64,000 nt of DNA from Tetradesmus obliquus. Taxonomy: Eukaryota; Chlorophyta; Chlorophyceae; Sphaeropleales; Scenedesmaceae. The DNA lies in contig CP126191.1 of the NCBI GenBank assembly GCA_030272155.1, positions 2,750,501-2,814,500 on the forward strand. The letters run 5' to 3'. The notes beneath the pieces are model-generated. The model ran no database searches and had not been told where the DNA came from. It saw only the letters and a list, made by a program, of their open reading frames with translations. A program made the translations under genes and the position numbers. Each line of letters starts with the position of its first letter. The stretch's first letter is position 1. This document shows positions 58,201 through 64,000 of this stretch, piece after piece.

Positions 58201-61200
58201 GTGTGTGTTGGTGCGTTTGTTAATGCATGTGGTTCACGTGTGTGCAGAGCACACGTGTGAAGCGGTTATGGGCATGCAGTGTTGTTTATGCAGTGTTCGT
58301 GTAGCACGTTTTGTGTCATTGGGCGCCCAGTACCAGCGCCTAAGGAGGAGCGGGAGCCGCTCAAGGCGGAAATCGACGTGAGCGGGGCTGCTGCGGCTGC
58401 ATGCCTGAAGTATCTTGCATGTGCATCTTATCTGCCTGTGCAGATATGTGTGGTTGTTTGTCGGTTGATATGTCTGTTCGCGTGTGCGCATTGCGTGCGT
58501 GTTGAGCAGTGATGCTGACTCTGCCGATCCATCAGGAGTAGCACTTAGGGTCTCCGAGCGCCTTGACGTCGCTGCTTTCGAGCGCGGCCGTGGCTAAGCT
58601 TTGTGCGTGCACTGGAACGTGTGTGCTTGCTGCTGCCCTGCAGGCTGTGCCGGATGTGCGCGCGTGCAACGTGGCTGCGCAGACGCTGGCTGGTGATGTG
58701 GCTGGGCTGGAGCTGCAGCTCAAGTACAAGAAGGCAGACCTGAAGCAGGGCCAGGAGGAGCTGGCCAAGCTGCAGGTGGGGCTGTGCAGGGTTTGCCGAG
58801 TTTGTTGTTTGTTTGCTCAAGTATGCTGCTGCCTGTGGCATGTGTGGTTGTATTGTGTTGAGAGCATGCCCCTGTTGCAGCCTGTTAGTAAGCTGTGCGA
58901 CAAACACGCAATGTTGACGTTAACAGACATCAGCTCCTATTCAACGCATATACCTATCGAGTACGCTGATGCTGCCCATGCTGTGCTTGCCGCTGCATCG
59001 CCATGCAGCGTGAGGTGTCAGTGCTACAGAAGGCTGCTGCCGACGCTGGCTCAGACCCTGCAGTTGCCAAGCTGCAGCAGCAGGTGGCGCAGCAGCGGCA
59101 GTCGCTGGCCAAGCTGGACGACCGCGTGAATGACATACGTGACAGGATGTTTGCAGACTTCAGGTGGGCCTGGTGCTGCTGCTGCATATTCTGCTGCAGT
59201 GGCTTTTGATCTTGTGGCATTTGCTGCTGCAGGCTTAGCTGCTGCGGTAGCCGCTGCTGTGCATGATTTTCCACGAGCACAACACCTCCACTAGCTCCGC
59301 TGATGACTGGCCTCGCTTGTGCGCACTGTTTCTACTTCACAATCCTGCTGTGCCGCTGTGAATATGGTTGTTGCCTGCGTGCTGTGTTGTTGATGTGTGC
59401 AGCAAGCGCGTGGGTGTGCCCAACATCCGCGTGTACGAGGAGACCACGCTGGCGGCAGCCAACAAGCTTGAGGCTGACAGGCAGCGCATGGACGAGCAGG
59501 TGCGGCGGGGTGTATGAAACAAGCAGCAGTCTTCTTGTACCTGCACGTTGTTGAACACAACTGCCATCACCAGGCACGTGTCGAGATAGTCATTGCGCCA
59601 AGCTCCGCGTCATCTGTTGTATAAACCATTCGAGCTCCTCCTGCCTGCTATGCCTCTGACTATCTGAAACTGCATTGTTGCTGGCTGTGCTGCTGTGCTT
59701 GCAAACATGTGCAGATCACCGCTGTCAGCGAGCAGGTCACGTACGAGGAGAAGCAGCAGGCCTCAGTGCAGCTGGCAGAGAAGCAGGCTGCACTCGAGGC
59801 AGACAAGCAGCAGCTGCAGGAGGTGGCGGAGAAGGAGGCTGAGCTGGAAGCAGCAGCAGGGCAGCTGGCAGAGCAGGCGAATGCGATGGAGCAGCAGATG
59901 GAGCAGCTGCGGCAGCAGGTGAGGGGTGCGGCGTGGTGCTGTGGGTTGTCATTTGCATCAGCCAGGCTACAATGCTGTCGCCAGTTCTGTTCTAGCCATG
60001 TGCTGCACTCTTTCTATGCATGATCTCATTTCATAGTGCTTCACGTGTCTTCTCCATCTGTAACATGTGTAACATCCACCATCCGGGCCCTCTCACCCAC
60101 CTCACCTCCCGCCTCTGTTCTCCCCAATTCCTCAACTGTGCATCCTTGACATCCTGCTTTGCATATCATTTCACTCTGCAGGCCGAGGCTGCGCAGGCAG
60201 GCATGAAGGAGCTGCAGGCGCAGGCCGCCTCCTACCAGAAGGATGCGGGCAAGCTGCGTGGCGGCATGGCGGCAGCAGCCACTGCAGTGGAGGCGGTGCG
60301 CAGCAGCAGGCACGGCCTCATGGAGGCGGCAGTGCTGGAGCAGGTGGGACGCGGGCTAGATGGCCATGGTTTTTGTGTGTTGCACATTGCTTGTTATGTG
60401 GCGTGTCATAAATTGTTATGGCAGGCAGCCCTGCAGGCACGGCCTCATGGAGGAGCCGTGCTGGAGCAGGTGGGGCCCAGGGGCTGCGCGGCCGGGGCCG
60501 TTATCTATTGGTTGTTGATAATTACTTACACTTATAAAGGCAGGCAACCCTGCTGGCGTGCAGCACTGCGGCTGCGCTGCCCTCTTGAGGTAGCTGTGCT
60601 TCAAGCTTGTGTGCAGCCGCCTTGCATAGCTGGCGCATGATCCGTCTAGGGTCATTCACTGCCACATCAGCCTGCAAGTCATCGCAGTGCGAAACTTGGA
60701 CAAGCTACAATCGCGTACATGTGTGTGCTGCAGGTGGAGCTGCCGTATAGGGATGCTGCTGATGCTGAGGAGCAGGACGCTGCAGAGGCAATGGATGTGG
60801 ATGGGGATGAGGCGGAGGAGGCCACGCAGGCAGGCGGCAGCAAGAAGGGCAAGGGTGAGCGCAGCAGTGTGCTGGTGGGATGGGGTGTTGCTGCAGCTGC
60901 ATCATGTGTACATGCGCTTGCATCAGCCATTGTAGTAGAAAACGTTCAAACACACTTGGTTCGGGCTGTCATGTGCCACAGGTGGTCTGCACAGGGAGGC
61001 AGTCTGCGCTGTTGTTGTGGCTCCACGCTCGCCGGTGGAAAGCGACATCTAACAGTTGGCAATGGCAGCGCTGCTGCTGCCTGTTGTATGGCCAGAGACT
61101 CACGGTGCATGTGCTGTTTTGTGTTGCTGTCGTGCAGTGCTGGACTTTGCGCGGCTGTCTGAGCAGGACAGGGACGCCACCAGCAAGAAGCAGCGGGAGG

Positions 61201-61825
61201 CAGTCAACAAGCGCCTGAAGGAGGTGAGGTGCTTAGGTCACAAAAGTCACAAAAGCTTTTGCACAGTGCACAGTGCACAGTGCATGCGCTTGAACGGTGT
61301 ACGTACTGCAGGCGGTTCGCCCTCGTGCGGACAATCCAGCATGGACAGCACTACTGCTTGATGTAATGCGTGCATGCAGGACTCTTTTGTGTTGCTGTCA
61401 GCCTGCTCGCACATGGAAGCTGTAGCACGGTCGATGTGCATGCTCTGCTGACCAGGCTGCCTTTGCTGCGTGTGTGTGCTTTCTCTCGTCCGCTCTCTTG
61501 TCCCCTCAGGAGCTGGATGCTGCTGCTGCCGAGCTGGCTGGCTCAGCGCCCAACATGAAAGCGCTGGAGCAGTACGAGGCGGTGCGGGAGAAGGAGCGGC
61601 AGCAGGTGCGCGCAGGCGCTGGCACTGCACATGACTGCATCAATCCTAGCTCGCTAAGCTCGCTGCATTCAGAAGTGTACTCAAATTCAGCTGCTGGTTT
61701 GACTCTGCTATCCAAAGGTCTAGTTGATTTTGGTGCCTTGCCAGCCACTTCTCGATTCTGCACAGTGCACCGCAGCGCTGCTAGCAGCTGCCCTTTCATA
61801 TAGCTGTCCTTTCACACGTGGGTCT

Positions 61826-61858
<33 letters not shown>

Positions 61859-63447
61859 GTCAGACGCTGGAGCTGGAGGCTGCGCGCAAGGCTGCCAACG
61901 CCGCCAGCAAGGCCTTCCTGCGCATCCAGCAGCAGCGCACGCAGCGCTTCTGCGCGGCCTTCGAGCACATCAAGTGCGTGGCAGCTGCTGTACTTGTGCT
62001 GTGGAGATTGGCAAGGGGCTCTTTCTTTCTTGCGATTGAGCTGTAGAGGGGTAGTCGGGTACGTTGTTCAGATGCACAGCAGCAGCAGCAGCAGCAGGCA
62101 CAGGTTGCGTGACTCATTAACCAAGCAGCTGCTGTAGCTGTCCCACCTTGCGTCAGCCGCACCTCTCACTTGCTGCTTACTGCTGTTTTGTCCTGCAGGG
62201 GATCCATCGACTTCATCTACAAGCAGCTCACGCGCAGCGCGGTGCACCCGCTGGGTGGGCAGGCCTTCCTGTCGCTGGAGGCGGAGGACGAGCCGTATGC
62301 AGGTGGCGTGAACTTCATCGCAATGCCGCCCACAAAGCGCTTCAGGGACATGGACCAGCTCTCAGGTGCGTTGCAGGGATTGCAGATGTTGATAGTGGTA
62401 TAGTGAATATATGTGCGTTGGTGTGTGGCGGGCCAGCTGCCGGGTATCGCTTCAGGGACATGAGCCAGCTGTCAGGTGCGTTGCTGAGATGTGTTCAAGC
62501 CAGCCAGCGTTGAGATGTCGGGTTGAGGTTGAACTCGCAATGAGACAGGTTGTTGCTGGGCAGCCAGGGGTGTTCTGTGCGCTGGTGGTTGCTGCCCACC
62601 TTGATCGTCATGGGATGTGGACTGTACATGCACGCCTGTAGTGCATGCTAGCCAGCCAACCATTCAACACCTATGCAATTGGTGTTTGCCCTGGTTTAGC
62701 CAACTGCAGCTTTCTCACGCGCTGATGTCACCTGTCATCATACACCACCCCCAACAGGTGGCGAGAAGTCGGTCGCAGCGCTGGCGCTGCTCTTTGCAAT
62801 CCACAGCTACCGCCCCTCGCCCTTCTTCGTGCTGGATGAAGTGGATGCAGCACTCGACGCAACCAATGTAGCACGCGTTGCGCACTACATCCGCAGCTGC
62901 ACGCGCCGCGAGCTGACTGGCGGCGCAGCAGCAGCAGCAGCTGGCAAACGCGCGCGGCGCGGCAGCGCGGCTGCTGCTGCTGCTGGCGATGCTGTTGTGG
63001 GTGTGGATGGGGCAGAGGTGGATGAGGCTGCGGGTGATGGAGGCAGCCTGGAGTCCTTCCAGAGCATTGTGATCAGCCTGAAGGACATCTTTTATGAGAA
63101 GGTGAGCTGGCTGAGGGTGATTGCGTTCGATTTGATGGGCTGCTTGTATGTGTTAGCGTGCGTCAGTGTGTACGACATTGTGTGCGCTGATGTGCGGGGG
63201 TGGTTGGCTGCACGAGTGTGTCTGTGCGTGGCCGTGCTTGCAAGCATGCTGCTGTGGTGTGTAGCCCCTCTTTGCTTGTGCTCCTGTTGAACTCTGTTTG
63301 CCCGTGCTGCTGCTGCTGCTGCTGCTGCTTCTGCTGCTGCGGCAGGCTGACGCGCTGGTGGGTGTGTGCCGCGACCTGGACCAGAACTGCAGCAAGACCA
63401 TCACCTTTGACCTCAGCAGGTTTGAGCCGCCAGCAGAGGCAGTGTGA
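50689..63447 (+). CDS. SMC1: Cohesin subunit SMC1
   Basis: Twenty-three exons close in phase to 1294 residues: 50689-51165, 51880-52116, 52438-52671, 52873-53031, 53527-53676, 54881-55077, 56115-56251, 56503-56653, 57187-57336, 57689-57804, 58032-58132, 58644-58775, 59009-59163, 59403-59499, 59715-59918, 60182-60343, 60734-60854, 61138-61223, 61510-61605, 61864-61973, 62199-62365, 62758-63101, 63346-63447. SMC1 pairs with SMC3 in cohesin, holding sister chromatids. Seen: N-terminal head with [15 protein letters not shown] and Walker [10 protein letters not shown] (Lys 51); RNFLVFQGDIE, the SMC1 mark; two coiled coils; hinge (exons 8-11: [41 protein letters not shown]); [11 protein letters not shown]; signature LSGGEKS; Walker [25 protein letters not shown] roughly 45-residue Ala/Gly/Asp insert between Walker B and FQSIVIS is unusual. 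Two introns and several exon edges carry tandem arrays. Confidence 0.96.
53908..54940 (+). repeat. Ten-copy 108-bp array of SMC1 exon 6 start
   Basis: Exon starts coding [13 protein letters not shown], each after a CAG acceptor, lie at 53908, 54016, 54124, 54232, 54340, 54449, 54557, 54666, 54774 and 54881; only the last runs into the full exon. Spacing is 107-109 bp. In the first nine, the exon-like part is 57 nt (56 in the ninth) and ends CTG or TCG followed by GTATCT, GTATCC, GTGGTT or GTGTTT, a possible donor; eight stay open and in frame. Confidence 0.95.
55159..55199 (+). repeat. (CA)20 microsatellite
   Basis: A pure CA dinucleotide run of about 41 bp lies in SMC1 intron 6, between the two large arrays. 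A short ATTC tetramer run follows near 55249-55264. Confidence 0.97.
55399..56140 (+). repeat. Eight-copy 100-bp array of SMC1 exon 7 start
   Basis: Exon starts coding [11 protein letters not shown] after a TTGCAG-type acceptor lie at 55399, 55515, 55615, 55715, 55815, 55915, 56015 and 56115 (real). The last seven are spaced exactly 100 bp and the 55615-55915 units are almost identical; the first copy is diverged and 116 bp away. The unit ends in TGCTGCCTGTGCTGCCGCG and GTTTGATTGCAG. Confidence 0.96.
56584..56902 (+). repeat. Three-copy array of SMC1 hinge exon 8 end
   Basis: The exon 8 end (real, to 56653) is repeated at 56709-56777 and 56832-56900. Both extra copies have a TTGCAG acceptor, an open 69-nt body coding [20 protein letters not shown] and [20 protein letters not shown] with flanking residues, and a GTGAGT or GTGAGG donor. 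Each preserves the phase of the neighbouring exons. Confidence 0.95.
57568..57640 (+). repeat. Copy of SMC1 exon 10 start
   Basis: The segment beginning ACACACTGGTGATGGACG and running to CTGTGCTACGGCCCCAACATG repeats the start of exon 10 (57689). The AG acceptor is not preserved (it reads ACATCA). Confidence 0.85.
58341..58386 (+). repeat. Copy of SMC1 exon 11 end plus donor
   Basis: AAGGAGGAGCGGGAGCCGCT and the following AAGGCGGAAATCGAC with donor GTGAGC repeat the end of exon 11 (58132), about 247 bp downstream. Confidence 0.85.
60425..60475 (+). repeat. Copy of SMC1 exon 16 end plus donor
   Basis: GGCACGGCCTCATGGAGG then CCGTGCTGGAGCAG with donor GTGGGG repeats the end of exon 16 (60343), about 126 bp downstream. 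Confidence 0.85.
62446..62480 (+). repeat. Copy of SMC1 exon 21 end plus donor
   Basis: CGCTTCAGGGACATGAGCC then AGCTGTCAG with donor GTGCGTTG repeats the end of exon 21 (62365), about 109 bp downstream. Confidence 0.88.
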
Positions 63448-64000
63448 GCTGCCTGCTCAGCAGCTGCAGCAGCAGCAATGTGGCTGGCTGGCTGGCTAGG
63501 GACCTGGCTGCGTGGCTGTGGGCTGTTTGGTTGGTGTGCTGGCTCCCTGGCTGACAAGGATTCAGTGGATGCAGCAACCTCGTGTCAGAGGCTGGTGGAG
63601 TGACCTACTCAGCCAGGCTGAAAATGCCTGCAGTGCCAACCGGTGGTGGAAATACCTGCCAGTGCCAGTTTGATCTTTTAGGTGTCAGAGACGCGCTGCC
63701 AGGCTAGTGGCGGTTGCGTAGCCAACTACTGTGGCGTGGATGAAGGAAGGTTATGTAGCTTTTACGACGGCAGGGTGTGTTACCTTACTTTGTGCATACG
63801 TTTGACGATGACTTGAGCAGGCCGCTTTGTGTAGCTTGGAACCCTGACCAGGACCAGAAGCATTGTATTTTTTGTGAAGAACCTTGTTCTGACTGTTTGC
63901 ATGGACGGTATGCACTTGATCGTGCCACTGCATGGTTTCTGTTTGGGTTTCCCGAGTTTTGTTACAGGTGTGCGTCTGCCAGACGGTGTTTTTGACCAGC
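63448..64000 (+). other. 3' flank of SMC1
   Basis: No further exon and no TGTAA signal is visible before the window ends. A short open frame around 63780-63995 has a Cys-rich reading (CIFCEEPCSDC) but no start, domain or splice context to support it. Confidence 0.4.

Noticed and set aside
63777..63995. Short Cys-rich open frame (CIFCEEPCSDC) at the window end
   Set aside because: No ATG at its start, no complete zinc-binding spacing I can name, and the window ends before context can be judged.

Overview
The window is nuclear DNA from a eukaryote, most likely a green alga (Chlorophyta; a core chlorophyte such as Sphaeropleales would fit, but the genus cannot be fixed from sequence alone). The evidence: genes are split by many short GT-AG introns whose donors are mostly GTGAG or GTGCG; exons are full of CAG/GCA/AGC runs coding poly-Gln, poly-Ala and poly-Ser; TGTAA, the usual chlorophyte poly(A) signal, follows several stop codons; and the proteins resemble plant and algal families (heme oxygenase-like, plastid-type universal stress protein, SRR1, plant-type PP2C).

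I can reconstruct ten genes, nine of them with a complete exon chain whose reading phases close. In order: heme oxygenase-like protein (538-2997 +, first exon missing); universal stress protein (4450-6707 -); TFIIIB subunit BDP1 (7473-12098 +); malic enzyme (12912-18109 +); BTB/POZ-BACK protein (21509-26717 -); SRR1-like protein (27673-29650 +, start uncertain); a large Ala/Gln-rich coiled-coil protein with a PAM2-like motif (31172-35382 -); a Gln/Glu-rich protein with a degenerate short-chain dehydrogenase domain (35901-41114 +); a PP2C-like protein lacking metal ligands (46366-49124 -); and the cohesin subunit SMC1 in 23 exons (50689-63447 +). Four gene pairs are divergent and share 0.5-1.6 kb upstream spacers. 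The genes do not form one pathway; this is ordinary housekeeping and regulatory content.

The striking property is structural. In seven of the ten genes the DNA around one exon edge (acceptor plus exon start, exon end plus donor, or exon end plus stop codon) has been reiterated in tandem, 2 to 10 times, with periods mostly of 85-140 bp, leaving truncated exon copies with intact splice signals inside introns or in the 3' UTR. SMC1 alone carries a 10-copy 108-bp array, an 8-copy 100-bp array and a three-copy hinge-exon array whose two extra copies are perfect 69-nt in-frame cassette exons. The malic enzyme stop-codon exon is present five times and the BTB gene has arrays at three successive donors. 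This exon-edge reiteration is the best candidate for an undescribed phenomenon here.

Other points of note: a 702-bp foldback element with 316-bp arms and a perfect 9-bp target duplication (Mutator-like) in malic enzyme intron 1; three proteins that look catalytically dead; and a strand-consistent habit of CTG repeats at intron 3' ends.
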